Shown: in pieces, positions 37,525 through 46,372 of the stretch
Layout: each line of letters opens with the position of its first letter
How positions within the stretch are numbered: position 1 is the first letter of the stretch
Source of the DNA: JBCBTD01 sp039818825
GTDB lineage: Bacteria > Pseudomonadota > Alphaproteobacteria > Geminicoccales > Geminicoccaceae
Direction of reading: 5' to 3'
Length of the DNA stretch: 64,000 bases
Assembly: GCA_039818825.1 (NCBI GenBank)
Contig: JBCBTD010000018.1
Location: 4,313 to 68,312 of the forward strand
Translations under genes and position numbers: made by a program
The notes under the pieces: model-generated
The model's input: the letters and a program-made list of their open reading frames with translations, nothing else
What the model was told of the DNA's origin: nothing
Databases searched by the model: none

Positions 37525-39692
37525 ACACGCCGTCCGCTTCGCCCCGCGAGCACGTCAGTGGGATCGTCGAACGGATCCTCTTCCGCAACGAGACGACCGG
37601 CTATGCCGGGCTGCAGATCCGCGCTGGCGGGAAAGGGCGGTTGGACACAGTGGTCGGCACGGCGCCGGTGGTGGACATCGGCGACCTCGTCGACGCCGAG
37701 GGGCGTTGGGAGCACGATCCGTCCTGGGGCCGTCAGTTCCGGGCGACCTTCCTCGTCCATCGCGCGCCGGCCGGTGCTGCGGGGCTGGCCGCCTATCTCG
37801 GCTCCGGCATCGTCAAGGGTATCGGCCGAGGGCTTGCCGGGCGGCTGGTCGGGCATTTCGGTGAGGGCCTGATCGACGTGCTCGACCGCACGCCGGCGAG
37901 GCTGGCCGAAGTGAAAGGTGTCGGGCCGAAGCTCGCCGACGAGATCGCCGCCGCCTGGCGCGAGCAGAAGGGCGTGCGCGAGGTCATGCTGTTTCTCTAC
38001 GAGAACGGCCTGCCGCCAGGTCGCGCCAAGCGGATCTGGGAGACCTACAAGGACCGCACGATCGCGGTGCTCCGTCAGGACCCTTATGCGCTGGCCCGCG
38101 ACGTTCAGGGGATCGGCTTTCTGCTCGCCGACGACGTGGCCAGGCGTATGGGGATCGACCGCGCGGCGCCCGAGCGACACCGTGCGGGGCTCCTGCACGT
38201 GCTGAACGAGGCTGCCGGCCAGGGGCACACCGGCGTCGCCCGAGCCGAGGCGCGCGCCCTCCTGGAACAGGTGACGGGCGCCGACGAGGCCGCGTTCGAC
38301 GCTGCGGTCGAGGGGCTGCTCGGGTTGCGCGCGCTGGTCATCGCCGATGACATGCTGCATCCCGAGCCCTTGGCGACGCAGGAGAGCCGGATCGCCCGAG
38401 CCGTCACCGCACGCGCCAAGGCCGAGGGCGTCGTAGACCCGGCGGCGGCCGAGCGGCGGATCGCCGACGCCGAGGCGACGCTCGCTTTGCAGTTGTCGCC
38501 GAGCCAGCGCGAAGCGGCTGCGCTCCTGCTGGACGCGAAGATCGCCGTACTGACCGGTGGCCCTGGCACGGGCAAGACGACGCTGGTGCGAACGCTGCTG
38601 GCCGCGGTCGATCTCGACGCGGACGACGTGGCGCTGGCGGCGCCGACGGGCCGTGCCGCGAAGCGTCTGACCGAGAGCACCGGCCGTGACGCGAAGACCT
38701 TGCATCGGCTGTTGGAGGCGGAGCCCGGCCGCGCGTTCCGGCGGGGGCCTGCACGGCCGCTGGCGGCGAAGCTCATGATCGTCGACGAGGCGTCGATGGT
38801 CGACGTGACACTGATGGACGCGCTGCTCCAGGCGTTGGGCGAAGACGCGACGCTGTGGCTGGTCGGCGACGTCGACCAGCTGCCTTCGGTCGGGCCCGGC
38901 CGCGTGCTCGGCGACCTGATCGAGAGCGACGTCGTTCCGGTGGTTCGGCTGCGCGAGATCTTTCGCCAGGCGGCGGAGAGCCTGATCGTTGCCAACGCGC
39001 ATCGCCTGATCCGGGGCGAGGTGCCGATGACGGCCCCTTCCGGCGCGCTCGCCGACTTCTACGTCATCGCCGTGCGCGACGCCGACGACGCGGTGCGAAA
39101 GCTGCAGGCGCTGGTCGCCGAGCGGATGCCGCTCCGCTTCGAACTCGATCCCATGGACGACGTTCAGGTGCTTTGTCCGACCAACCGCGGGACGCTCGGC
39201 GCCAGGGCGCTCAACGACGCGCTGCGCGCGAGGCTCAACCCGGCGCCCGCCGACAGCGTCGTCCGCGGCGAGCGGTCGTTCGCGGTCGGCGATCGGGTGA
39301 TGCAGACCGAGAACGACTACGATCGCGACGTCTACAACGGCGATCTCGGGCGTCTGGTCGCAATCGATCGGCAGCAGCGGACCCTGAGCGTCGACTTCGA
39401 CGACCGGTCGCTCGGCTACGGGTTCGACGAATTGGACGCGTTGCAGCCGGCCTACGCGGTCACCGTGCACAAGGCCCAGGGGTCGGAGTATCCCGCGGTG
39501 GTCGTGGTACTGGCCCGTCAGCACGGGCGACTCCTGCGGCGCGATCTGGTCTATACGGCGTTGACCCGTGCCCGGCGGCTCGCGGTGTTGCTCGTCGAAG
39601 GCGACGCGCTCGCCCGTGCGGTGGCGGCGCGCTCCGCCGGCCGGCGGGTCACCCGGTTGCGGAACCTTCTTGGCGAGATGGCGGAGAGCTGA
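37521..39692 (+). CDS. recD2: RecD2-type 5'-3' DNA helicase
   Basis: RecD-like SF1B helicase of 723 residues that is not part of a RecBCD complex. An N-terminal OB-like region (HVSGIVERILFRNETTGYAGLQI) and a helix-hairpin-helix stretch (VKGVGPKLADEIAAAW, then LARDVQGIGFLLADDVA) precede the motor. Walker A GGPGTGKTT is at about 346-354, Walker B IVDEASMVD, and motif III GDVDQLPSVGPG. The C-terminal VHKAQGSEY and ALTRARRLAVLL motifs follow. The start is a TTG that overlaps the GST stop, and no other good start exists before the conserved N-terminus. The role is DNA repair or replication-fork support. Confidence 0.92.
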   Translation: MNTPSASPREHVSGIVERILFRNETTGYAGLQIRAGGKGRLDTVVGTAPVVDIGDLVDAEGRWEHDPSWGRQFRATFLVHRAPAGAAGLAAYLGSGIVKGIGRGLAGRLVGHFGEGLIDVLDRTPARLAEVKGVGPKLADEIAAAWREQKGVREVMLFLYENGLPPGRAKRIWETYKDRTIAVLRQDPYALARDVQGIGFLLADDVARRMGIDRAAPERHRAGLLHVLNEAAGQGHTGVARAEARALLEQVTGADEAAFDAAVEGLLGLRALVIADDMLHPEPLATQESRIARAVTARAKAEGVVDPAAAERRIADAEATLALQLSPSQREAAALLLDAKIAVLTGGPGTGKTTLVRTLLAAVDLDADDVALAAPTGRAAKRLTESTGRDAKTLHRLLEAEPGRAFRRGPARPLAAKLMIVDEASMVDVTLMDALLQALGEDATLWLVGDVDQLPSVGPGRVLGDLIESDVVPVVRLREIFRQAAESLIVANAHRLIRGEVPMTAPSGALADFYVIAVRDADDAVRKLQALVAERMPLRFELDPMDDVQVLCPTNRGTLGARALNDALRARLNPAPADSVVRGERSFAVGDRVMQTENDYDRDVYNGDLGRLVAIDRQQRTLSVDFDDRSLGYGFDELDALQPAYAVTVHKAQGSEYPAVVVVLARQHGRLLRRDLVYTALTRARRLAVLLVEGDALARAVAARSAGRRVTRLRNLLGEMAES

Positions 39693-39696
39693 GCCG

Positions 39697-40506
39697 ATGG
39701 CGATGAGCGAGGCGGATCTCGATGAGCGGCAACGGGTGGCCACCGCGGTGGTCCGCGAGGCTGCGGCGGTCGCCTTGGACTACTTCGTGCGCCGCGGCGA
39801 CCTCACGATCGAGTTCAAGGGTGCGCAGGACGTCGTGTCGGTCGCGGACAAGACCGTCGAGACCCACATCCGCGATGGGTTGGCTGCGGCGTTTCCGGGC
39901 GACGGCTTCGTCGGTGAAGAACACGGCGAGGAGGGTGATCCGGATCGGGCGTGGGTCATCGACCCGATCGACGGCACCCAGAACTTCCTGCGCGGACTGC
40001 CCTACTGGACCGTGGTGCTCGCCTTCGTCGTCGACGGACGAACCGAGCTGAGCTTCACCGTCGACCCCGTGCACGACGAGCTGTACGTCGCGCGGCGCGG
40101 GCAGGGTGCCTGGCGTGACGGCGTCCCTATCCGCTGCCGGACGCCATCGGGACCTGGCGAGGCCTGCGTTGCGCTCAGCTTCGGCTTCAAGGACAGCTGG
40201 CAGCTCTACGTCGACATCCAGGCCAAGTTTCTCTCACGCGGGGTCGACATGCGGCGGCTCGGCTCCACCGCGTTGATCCTGGCGCACATCGCCGATGGTC
40301 GGCTCGATGCCATCTACGCGCCCGGCAACCAGAGCTGGGACTGCATTGCCGGCTTGTTGCTGGTCGACGAGGCCGGCGGCCACGTGAACGACTTTCTCGG
40401 TACCAGCGGGCTCTTGGGCCGAGGGCCGGTGGTTGCGGCGGTGCCGCCGATCGCCGCGCTCGCGACCGAGATCACCGGGGTGGCGATCGGCGGCCGCCAG
40501 GGTTGA
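39697..40506 (+). CDS. Inositol monophosphatase family protein
   Basis: Mg2+-dependent phosphatase of 269 residues. The metal-binding set is present: GEEHGEEG with Glu near 69-73, WVIDPIDGTQNF at about 86-97, and the late NQSWDCIAG with Trp-Asp near 214. Relatives act on inositol-1-phosphate, 3'-phosphoadenosine-5'-phosphate, fructose-1,6-bisphosphate or histidinol phosphate; the sequence alone does not separate these. It starts four bases after recD2 ends and shares four bases (TTGA) with the next gene. Confidence 0.85.
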   Translation: MAMSEADLDERQRVATAVVREAAAVALDYFVRRGDLTIEFKGAQDVVSVADKTVETHIRDGLAAAFPGDGFVGEEHGEEGDPDRAWVIDPIDGTQNFLRGLPYWTVVLAFVVDGRTELSFTVDPVHDELYVARRGQGAWRDGVPIRCRTPSGPGEACVALSFGFKDSWQLYVDIQAKFLSRGVDMRRLGSTALILAHIADGRLDAIYAPGNQSWDCIAGLLLVDEAGGHVNDFLGTSGLLGRGPVVAAVPPIAALATEITGVAIGGRQG

Positions 40507-41405
40507 GCGACGACGCTCTCGCGGCCACGCCGCGGGGGTCCAGCCGGGCGCTGCGGGCGGCTGCGTTGATGGTCGGCGCCAGCGCGCTGATCGCCGTGAC
40601 CTCGTTGATCGCCAAGGCGCTGGGCCAGGGTGTGGGTGGGCCGGCGCTCCACCCGTTCCAGGTCAGCGCCGGCCGGTTCGTTTCCGGGTTTCTCGCCGTC
40701 GCCCTGGTCGCCGCATGGCTGCGGCCGTCGCTCGCCGGCACGCCCTGGCGGGCTCATGCGGTGCGCTCCCTTTGCGGCTGGTGCGGCGTCAGCTGTCTGT
40801 TCGCCGCCGCGGCGCAGCTGCCGCTGGCGACGGCCACGGCGCTCAGCTTCCTCTCGCCGATCGCCACCATGGCGCTGGCCATTCCGCTGCTCGGCGAAAG
40901 GGTCGGCGCCGTCCGCTGGCTCGCAGCAGCGGTGGCCCTCACCGGCGCCATGGTCTTGCTTCGTCCGGGCACCGACGCGTTCGACGTGGCCGCCTTGATC
41001 GCCCTGGCAGCGGCGCTGTTCATGGGCCTGGAGGCCATCCTCATCAAGCGCCTGACGGGCTACGAGCCGCCGCTGCGCATCCTCTTGGTGAACAACGCGT
41101 TCGGTGCGGTGATCGCGGGCAGCGTCGCTTGGTTCGTCTGGACCGAGCCGAGCGCCGGCCAGTGGCCGTTGCTGGCCCTCGTCGGCGTCGCCATGGTCGC
41201 AGCGCAGACTTGCTTCCTGTTCGCGATGCGCGGGGCGGACGCCAGCTTCGTCATCCCGTTCTTCTACGCGACGTTGATCTTCGCCGCCGCCTACGACTAC
41301 GCCGTCTTTGCCGATGCACCCGATGCCTTGGGTCTGGCAGGGGCTGCCACGATCGTCGTCGGCGGCGTGATGCTGGCCGTTCTCGGTGGCCGCGAGCGGG
41401 CCTGA
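40503..41405 (+). CDS. EamA/DMT-type inner-membrane exporter
   Basis: A 300-residue, ten-helix protein with two EamA repeats. Pieces such as FLSPIATMALAIPLLGERVGAVRW and GADASFVIPFFYATLIFAAAYDY are typical. The likely start is a TTG that overlaps the previous stop (TTGA), the second such overlap in this operon. The first 20 residues are polar and could be absent in the mature protein if a later start is used. The substrate is unknown. It is the last gene of the GST-recD2-IMPase unit. Confidence 0.85.
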   Translation: MSDDALAATPRGSSRALRAAALMVGASALIAVTSLIAKALGQGVGGPALHPFQVSAGRFVSGFLAVALVAAWLRPSLAGTPWRAHAVRSLCGWCGVSCLFAAAAQLPLATATALSFLSPIATMALAIPLLGERVGAVRWLAAAVALTGAMVLLRPGTDAFDVAALIALAAALFMGLEAILIKRLTGYEPPLRILLVNNAFGAVIAGSVAWFVWTEPSAGQWPLLALVGVAMVAAQTCFLFAMRGADASFVIPFFYATLIFAAAYDYAVFADAPDALGLAGAATIVVGGVMLAVLGGRERA

Positions 41406-41424
41406 TCGGGGCTCGGCGTTGGGC

Positions 41425-42357
41425 TCAGCGGAAGGGGTGCGCCGGCGTGGCGAAGCTCGCTTGGAGCAGCATCGCCCCGACCACCACGAGCAGAGTGCCG
41501 CCGGCGAACGCGGCACCGTCCATCAACCGCCCGACGCGGCTTGCGCCACCCGGGAGGCGCTCGGCCAAACCGACGGCCGAGCTTCGCGCGAACACGGCGA
41601 GACAGGCGAGGGCGCTGGTGGTCAACGCCGTACCAACGGCCATCGCCAGCACGGCAGCGATGCCGATCGCCCTGATGTCACCGGCGTAGGCGAGCAGCAG
41701 CACGACCACGCCGCCGCTGCACGGTCGAAGCCCGATCGACAGCACCACGGCCGTGCGCTGCCAGAGACTGGCGCCCGGCTCGACCCGGATGTCGTGGCCG
41801 TGGCCACAATCAACGCGGTCTTCTCGAGCATGGCCGCCACACGTCGCCTCCTGTGCGTCGGTTCCGCGCCAAAGGCGGCGGACGGCGCGGACGCAGAGAC
41901 CGAGCCCGAGCAGGGTGACCAGGGCGAAGCTGACGGTCTCGACGTCGCCGACGACGCCGCGGGCTTGGCGCAGTCCGAGGTCGAGCACGGTGACCGCGGC
42001 GTGGACGGCGACGATGGCGGTGACCGCTTGGGCGAGCGCCGCCAGCACGGTCAACGTCAACGCCTGAGGCAGTCGGCTTTCGTGGGTTGCAAGGTAGGTG
42101 CCGATGACCACTTTGCCGTGACCAGGGCCGGCGGCGTGGAAGACCCCATAGGCGAAGCTCAGCGCGATCAGCGGCCAAGCGGCAGCGGGACCAGCTTCGC
42201 GGACGGTGGCGAGGGCTTCCGCCAAGCGACCGTGCAACGCCCGCTGCACGTCGAGCAGCTTGGCCGACCAGGCGGCATCGGCGACCAGCAGTGCGAGGGC
42301 AACGGCCGCGCCGACCATGGCCGTGAGTGTCGCCAGATTGCCTGCCGTCAGTCGCAC
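41425..42357 (-). CDS. NicO/RcnA-type nickel-cobalt transporter
   Basis: A 310-residue membrane protein with about six to eight helices. The first helical block has LSFAYGVFHAAGPGHGKVVIGTYL and a central His-rich loop (CGHGHDIRVEP, GGHAREDR) binds metal. A later VLSIGLRPCSGGVVVLLLAYA is the second hallmark motif. It exports or takes up Ni2+/Co2+. A GTG at 42357 is chosen; another GTG at 42372 is possible. It overlaps the DUF1007 gene by about ten bases, the usual pairing of these families. Confidence 0.88.
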   Translation of the reverse strand: MRLTAGNLATLTAMVGAAVALALLVADAAWSAKLLDVQRALHGRLAEALATVREAGPAAAWPLIALSFAYGVFHAAGPGHGKVVIGTYLATHESRLPQALTLTVLAALAQAVTAIVAVHAAVTVLDLGLRQARGVVGDVETVSFALVTLLGLGLCVRAVRRLWRGTDAQEATCGGHAREDRVDCGHGHDIRVEPGASLWQRTAVVLSIGLRPCSGGVVVLLLAYAGDIRAIGIAAVLAMAVGTALTTSALACLAVFARSSAVGLAERLPGGASRVGRLMDGAAFAGGTLLVVVGAMLLQASFATPAHPFR

Positions 42358-42995
42358 GCGACGTTGACCCACTGGGCGAAGTGGACGCCGAGGTCATCGG
42401 GGCCGGTGGCGCCCCTGTCGAGGCTGGCCGCAAAGCCGATCATCGCCGAAGGCGGTGCCGGGTCGACGATTTCGACGATGCAGTCCAACGTGTCGTCGAC
42501 GCCCGCCACGATCGGTGGGCCGCCCGCGTGCAGCACCTCGACGTAGTAGGACGGATCGTAGACGCTGTAGCGCAGATCGTCGCCGCGAACCGCCAACGGC
42601 TCAGCGAGCGGCAGGTCGAACTTGAACCAGATGCGGCCGTCGATCACCCCGTTGGCGTAGCTGTCGACCCGGCCGAACGCCTGCTTTGCGCCGTCGTGCT
42701 CGAGGCGCGTGAAGAAGTCGTAGTCGCGGAGCGCTTCGACGTCGGCGGCCGCCAGTTCGGCGAGGCCTTCGTCGACGGTCTGTCCGAGTGACCTGAAATC
42801 TTCGAGGATGAACGACGAGTACAGTTCGTCGAAGAGCCACGCCTGCTCGAGCTTGGTGAGACGGCCCTCGGCGTCGACAACCAGCTTGGTTTGCACGTCG
42901 ATCCAGCCGTGGGGGTGAGCCGCGGCAGCCAGCGGCATCGCCGACGCGGCAAGACCGACGACGAGTGCCAGCGCTGCTGGCCTTCGCTGTATCAT
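42348..42995 (-). CDS. DUF1007 periplasmic protein, nickel-transporter partner
   Basis: A 215-residue protein with a signal peptide (residues 1-25, ending AAA just before HPHGWIDV). The HPHGWID start of the mature part is the family hallmark and probably binds metal with its histidines. DUF1007 proteins are found next to NicO/RcnA transporters. The stop overlaps the transporter start. Function is inferred from the pairing; biochemical role is unproven. Confidence 0.9.
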   Translation of the reverse strand: MIQRRPAALALVVGLAASAMPLAAAAHPHGWIDVQTKLVVDAEGRLTKLEQAWLFDELYSSFILEDFRSLGQTVDEGLAELAAADVEALRDYDFFTRLEHDGAKQAFGRVDSYANGVIDGRIWFKFDLPLAEPLAVRGDDLRYSVYDPSYYVEVLHAGGPPIVAGVDDTLDCIVEIVDPAPPSAMIGFAASLDRGATGPDDLGVHFAQWVNVACD

Positions 42996-43086
42996 GGCTC
43001 GTCCGCTCCCGATCGGCGACGCGGCGCCCAGCGCCGGTGCAAGTCCGGGTGATCGCCACGTGCGGATTCCGTACGCCACCACCATT

Positions 43087-43956
43087 CTACCACGACCAGA
43101 GTACGCGCCTCGGCGCCGCGGGCAAGAACGCCTCGGGCTGGAGCGCGTGCAGCCGTCGCAGCCGCTCTTCGGTTCGCGGATGGGTGCTGAGCCACGTCGG
43201 CGGTGCGCCGAGGGCGTAGCCGAGATAGCGCAGACGTGCCCGCCAACGGTCGAGCCGGCAGAGTGCCGATGCGAGGCCGACGGCATCGCCCGTGAGCGCC
43301 ACCGCCCCGGCGTCGGCGGCGAATTCGCGTCGCCTCGAGACCCACAGCTGGAGCGCGAAGGCGAGGGTCGGCGCAACGGCGAAGGTCAGTGCGACCACGA
43401 GCGGTACGCGCTCGCCCAGGAAGAGGGCGACGATGCACAGCAAGAGGCCGATCTGCGCGACCGCGCGGATCGTCGCAACCAACGCGCCGGCGATGCGCAG
43501 GACATGGGTGTCGCCGGCGCGGACATGACTGATCTCGTGGGCAAGGACCCCTGTGAGTTCGCGCTCGTCCAGGGCTTGCACGAGCCCCTGAGAGAGCGCC
43601 ACGCCACTGTCGTTGCGATCACCGAATGCGAAGGCGTTGGGCGCCCGCGACGGTACCAGATAGAGCGTCGGCGGCGCTGCCAGTTGAGCGTTTCGCGCCA
43701 AGTGCGCTGCCAGCCGTGTCAGTCGGGGCGCGCTCGACGGTCCGATGGGTCGGGCTCCGTTGGCGCGCATGACCCCAGCGGTCGACAAGCCCACCACGCC
43801 TCGGGCCAGGATCAAGGCGCAAACGACCGCGACGGCGGCGCCCCCCAGGCCGGCGAAGAGACCGCCGACGACGGCGACCATCAGCGCCAGCGCGCCAATG
43901 AGCGCCAAGGTCTCGCCGGCATAGGCGCGTTCGATCTCGGCGGTGCGGCCGGCCAC
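43087..43956 (-). CDS. M48-family membrane metallopeptidase, HtpX-like
   Basis: Inner-membrane zinc protease of 289 residues. The zinc site HEISH is at 140-144, with the third ligand Glu211 in RRREFAADAGA. Helices lie before the site (about 15-58) and after it (about 155-207). It resembles HtpX, which degrades misfolded membrane proteins. It starts with GTG six bases after the dnaJ-like stop. The hsp20-dnaJ-M48 grouping suggests a protein-quality role under heat or envelope stress. Confidence 0.88.
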   Translation of the reverse strand: MAGRTAEIERAYAGETLALIGALALMVAVVGGLFAGLGGAAVAVVCALILARGVVGLSTAGVMRANGARPIGPSSAPRLTRLAAHLARNAQLAAPPTLYLVPSRAPNAFAFGDRNDSGVALSQGLVQALDERELTGVLAHEISHVRAGDTHVLRIAGALVATIRAVAQIGLLLCIVALFLGERVPLVVALTFAVAPTLAFALQLWVSRRREFAADAGAVALTGDAVGLASALCRLDRWRARLRYLGYALGAPPTWLSTHPRTEERLRRLHALQPEAFLPAAPRRVLWSW

Positions 43957-43961
43957 GGCGC

Positions 43962-44825
43962 TCAGCTCTCGGCCTTGCCTTGTGCCCAGCGCCGCAGCTC
44001 CGCGACGTCGCTGGTGTCGGTCGGCAGCGTGATCATCACACGAACGAGATGGTCACCGGTCCGGTTGCTGCGCTTGTCGGCGATGCCCTTGCCCTTCAGC
44101 CGCAGCGTCCGGCCGGAACTGGTGCCTGGCGGGATCTTCAACGTCACGTCGCCTTGGACCGTGGTCGCCGTCACCTTGCCGCCGGCGATCGCCACGGCCA
44201 GCGGGACGTCGACGTCGGCCAGGATGTCGAGGCCGTCGCGCGTGTAGCGCGGATGGCTGCGCACTTTGACGGCGATCAAGGCGTCACCGCCACCGCGCCC
44301 CCGACCGCGCAGACGCAGGGTCTGGCCGTCCTCGATGCCGGCGGGAACGTTGACCTCGACGCTCTGACCGTCGGCCAGAACGAACCGCTGTTTGCCGCCA
44401 CGGGCGGCGTCGAGAAAGTCGATCCCGACCTCGTAGCGGGTGTCGGCCGCGCCGGCGGTCTCGAAGCCGAACCCACCGCGGCCGCCGCCGAAGATCGAGC
44501 TTAGAATGTCCTCGAACCCGCCCATGTCCTGGGGGCCGCCCGGCCCGGTCCGCTGGCGAGTGCCGAACCCGGCGCCGAACGGCGAACCGCCGGCGAAGCG
44601 TTCCTTCCCCTGGTCGTCGATCTCGCCCCGGTCGTAGCGGCCGCGCTTGTCCTTGTCCTTGAGGATCTCGTAAGCGCTGGAGACGTGCTTGAAGCGCTCC
44701 TCGGCCTTCGTGTTGCCCGGATTGCGATCGGGATGCAGTTCCTTCGCCAGCTTGCGGTAGGCGGTGCGCACCTCGTCGTCGGAGGCGCCGCGCTTGATGC
44801 CCAGCACGCTGTAAAGATCCGGCAC
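43962..44825 (-). CDS. DnaJ-like co-chaperone, CbpA type (no zinc finger)
   Basis: A 287-residue J-protein. The J domain (residues 4-70) has HPD at 31-33. A Gly/Phe-rich stretch follows (about 85-128) and then two C-terminal beta domains (RYEVGIDFLDAARGG, and later DGLDILADVDVPLAVAIAGG). The zinc-finger region of DnaJ is missing, as in CbpA. It stimulates DnaK and binds unfolded clients. It sits between hsp20 and the M48 protease on one strand, 101 bases after hsp20. Confidence 0.92.
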   Translation of the reverse strand: MPDLYSVLGIKRGASDDEVRTAYRKLAKELHPDRNPGNTKAEERFKHVSSAYEILKDKDKRGRYDRGEIDDQGKERFAGGSPFGAGFGTRQRTGPGGPQDMGGFEDILSSIFGGGRGGFGFETAGAADTRYEVGIDFLDAARGGKQRFVLADGQSVEVNVPAGIEDGQTLRLRGRGRGGGDALIAVKVRSHPRYTRDGLDILADVDVPLAVAIAGGKVTATTVQGDVTLKIPPGTSSGRTLRLKGKGIADKRSNRTGDHLVRVMITLPTDTSDVAELRRWAQGKAES

Positions 44826-44889
44826 CTGGTCCTACTCCGCTCGATCCCACATTGGCCGGCGCGAGGACCGGCCACTTCCACGATGCGGT

Positions 44890-44920
44890 GCCGCGCGACC
44901 CACGGCAAGGGCCGCGCGGC
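44890..44920 (-). terminator. GC hairpin after hsp20
   Basis: GCCGCGCG and CGCGCGGC form an 8-bp stem around 15 bases, just after the hsp20 stop and before the dnaJ-like gene. It has no U-tract. It could reduce read-through from hsp20, or be chance pairing in GC-rich DNA. Confidence 0.3.
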
Positions 44921-44926
44921 GCGCCG

Positions 44927-45283
44927 TCAGGCGGCGATGGCGATCTGCCGCGGCTTCAGCGCTTCGGGCACCTGGCGCACCAGGGTGACCGAGAGCACGC
45001 CGTTGCGCAGCGTCGCGCCGCCGACGACCATGTGTTCGTTCAGGGCGAACCGCCGCTCGAACGGCCGTCGAACCATGCCGGTGTGGACCAGCGTCTCGCC
45101 GGCCGGGCGATCGGCGACGGTGCCTGTGACGACGAGCGTGCGGTGTTGCACCTGCACGTCGAGGTCGGCCTCGGCGAAGCCAGGGACCGGCAGATCGAGA
45201 CGGTACTCGTCGGCCGCCGTCCGGACGACGTCGTAGCCAAAGGGCACGCTGGCCGTGGGCGTGGGGAAAGCAATCGATCGCAT
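44927..45283 (-). CDS. Small heat-shock protein (Hsp20/alpha-crystallin)
   Basis: A 118-residue chaperone. The alpha-crystallin domain spans about 18-112: YRLDLPVPGFAEADLDVQVQ, then FERRFAL, then LRNGVLSVTLVRQVPE. The final Ile-x-Ile (QIAIAA) is the oligomer-contact motif. A short N-terminal arm is seen. Start at 45283 with a strong GAGGAGG. It is the first gene of a chaperone and protease block on the minus strand. Confidence 0.9.
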   Translation of the reverse strand: MRSIAFPTPTASVPFGYDVVRTAADEYRLDLPVPGFAEADLDVQVQHRTLVVTGTVADRPAGETLVHTGMVRRPFERRFALNEHMVVGGATLRNGVLSVTLVRQVPEALKPRQIAIAA

Positions 45284-45403
45284 CGTATCCTCCTCGAGCG
45301 ATACGGGGGTGGCGCGCCACCATGGCCACGCCGCAAGACCCGCCGGAGCCGACAACCGGCCTCCGACGACGCACACGTGGTGTGCCGCGCGGCGCCCTGC
45401 AAG

Positions 45404-46024
45404 TCAGTTTCTACAACTCATGCGTGTAGCAGCCTCGAGTTCTGCCGCCGTGTTGACGTTCAGGAACGGGTCAGGCGCGCCGGGCACCGCCGGATCGAAG
45501 ATCACGTCGGCGACGCCTCGAGCTTCGGCCCAGGCGCCGACACTGCGCACACCCGCACCGAGCGCCGTCCGCAGCGCCGGGCGCAGGTCGACTAGCCAAA
45601 GCGCGACCACGTGCTGCGGTTGCCCGCCGCTGACCGCGCGGACGACGGGGGTCGTGCTCCTCGCAGCGGTCGCATGCAGCCGAGCGACGAGGTCGGTTGG
45701 CAGGAAGGGCGCATCGCACGGCACCGACAACAGCCAGAGGAAAGGTGGGCGGTTGGCGGCGGCCCGTTCCATGCCAGCGAGGATCCCCGCGAGTGGGCCG
45801 GGTTGGCCCGGCACCGCGTCGGCGACCACCGGGAGCCCGAGGCTCTCGAACCGTGCCGGGTCACCATTGGCGTTGACAACGACGGCCTGGCATTGTGGTG
45901 CCACGCGCTCGATGACGCGGGCGATCAGCGGTCGGTCGCCGCAGGGCAGGAGCGCCTTGTCGGCGCCGCCCATCCGCCGGGCCCGGCCGCCGGCGAGGAC
46001 GACGGCCAGGGTCGGTGCGTTCAC
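45404..46024 (-). CDS. mobA: Molybdenum cofactor guanylyltransferase MobA
   Basis: Nucleotidyltransferase of 206 residues that turns molybdopterin into its guanine dinucleotide. The N-terminal nucleotide loop is VVLAGGRARRMGGADKAL, and a C-terminal DPFLNVNTAAEL stretch is typical. The start is a GTG that overlaps the stop of the LAB_N gene (GTGA). MobA serves enzymes using Mo-bis-MGD, so it may support Mo enzymes in the organism, but not directly SorA, which uses plain Mo-molybdopterin. Confidence 0.9.
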   Translation of the reverse strand: MNAPTLAVVLAGGRARRMGGADKALLPCGDRPLIARVIERVAPQCQAVVVNANGDPARFESLGLPVVADAVPGQPGPLAGILAGMERAAANRPPFLWLLSVPCDAPFLPTDLVARLHATAARSTTPVVRAVSGGQPQHVVALWLVDLRPALRTALGAGVRSVGAWAEARGVADVIFDPAVPGAPDPFLNVNTAAELEAATRMSCRN

Positions 46025-46371
46025 GCCGGCGGCGCGCTCGCCGCGCCGGCGTTCCGCGCGGCCTTTGCAGCCCGCCGCAACCGCCGCCGCTTCTTGTAGA
46101 TGAGCCGCAGGTTGCGGGCGTAGATCAGAAGGCCGGTCGCTTGGCCGACGATGATCACCGGGTCCTGGCGCCAGATCGCGTAGGAGAGCAGCGTCGCTCC
46201 GCCGAAGATGCTGAAGTACCAGAACGCCAGCGGGACCACGCTCTCCCGCGCCCGTTCGCTGACCACCCACTGGATCAAGAAGCGCATCGAGAACAGCGCC
46301 TGGCCGAGAAAGCCGATGCTGACCCAGATGATTTCCGTCATGGTCAGGGACGCGAACCACTCCTGGAACAT
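46021..46371 (-). CDS. Lipid-A-disaccharide synthase N-terminal domain protein (LAB_N)
   Basis: A 116-residue small membrane protein with three helices (MTEIIWVSIGFLGQALFSMRFLIQW start). FGGATLLSYAIWRQDPVII and the basic tail KKRRRLRRAAKAA are the LAB_N hallmarks. It resembles the N-terminal domain found on some LpxB proteins, with SMR-like topology. It starts one base after the GT2 gene stop and overlaps mobA by four bases. In other bacteria this gene often sits with a GT2 and a GT39-type enzyme, as here. Confidence 0.85.
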   Translation of the reverse strand: MFQEWFASLTMTEIIWVSIGFLGQALFSMRFLIQWVVSERARESVVPLAFWYFSIFGGATLLSYAIWRQDPVIIVGQATGLLIYARNLRLIYKKRRRLRRAAKAARNAGAASAPPA

Positions 46372-46372
46372 G

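Noticed and set aside
37476..39743. Long minus-strand frame opposite recD2
   Set aside because: It has no ribosome site or recognisable domain, and the composition is that of an antisense shadow of a clear helicase gene.
45375..45403. Possible heat-shock promoter before hsp20 (CTTGCA with CACCACGT)
   Set aside because: Only a partial match to sigma-32 consensus and none to the alphaproteobacterial RpoH pattern; too weak to list.
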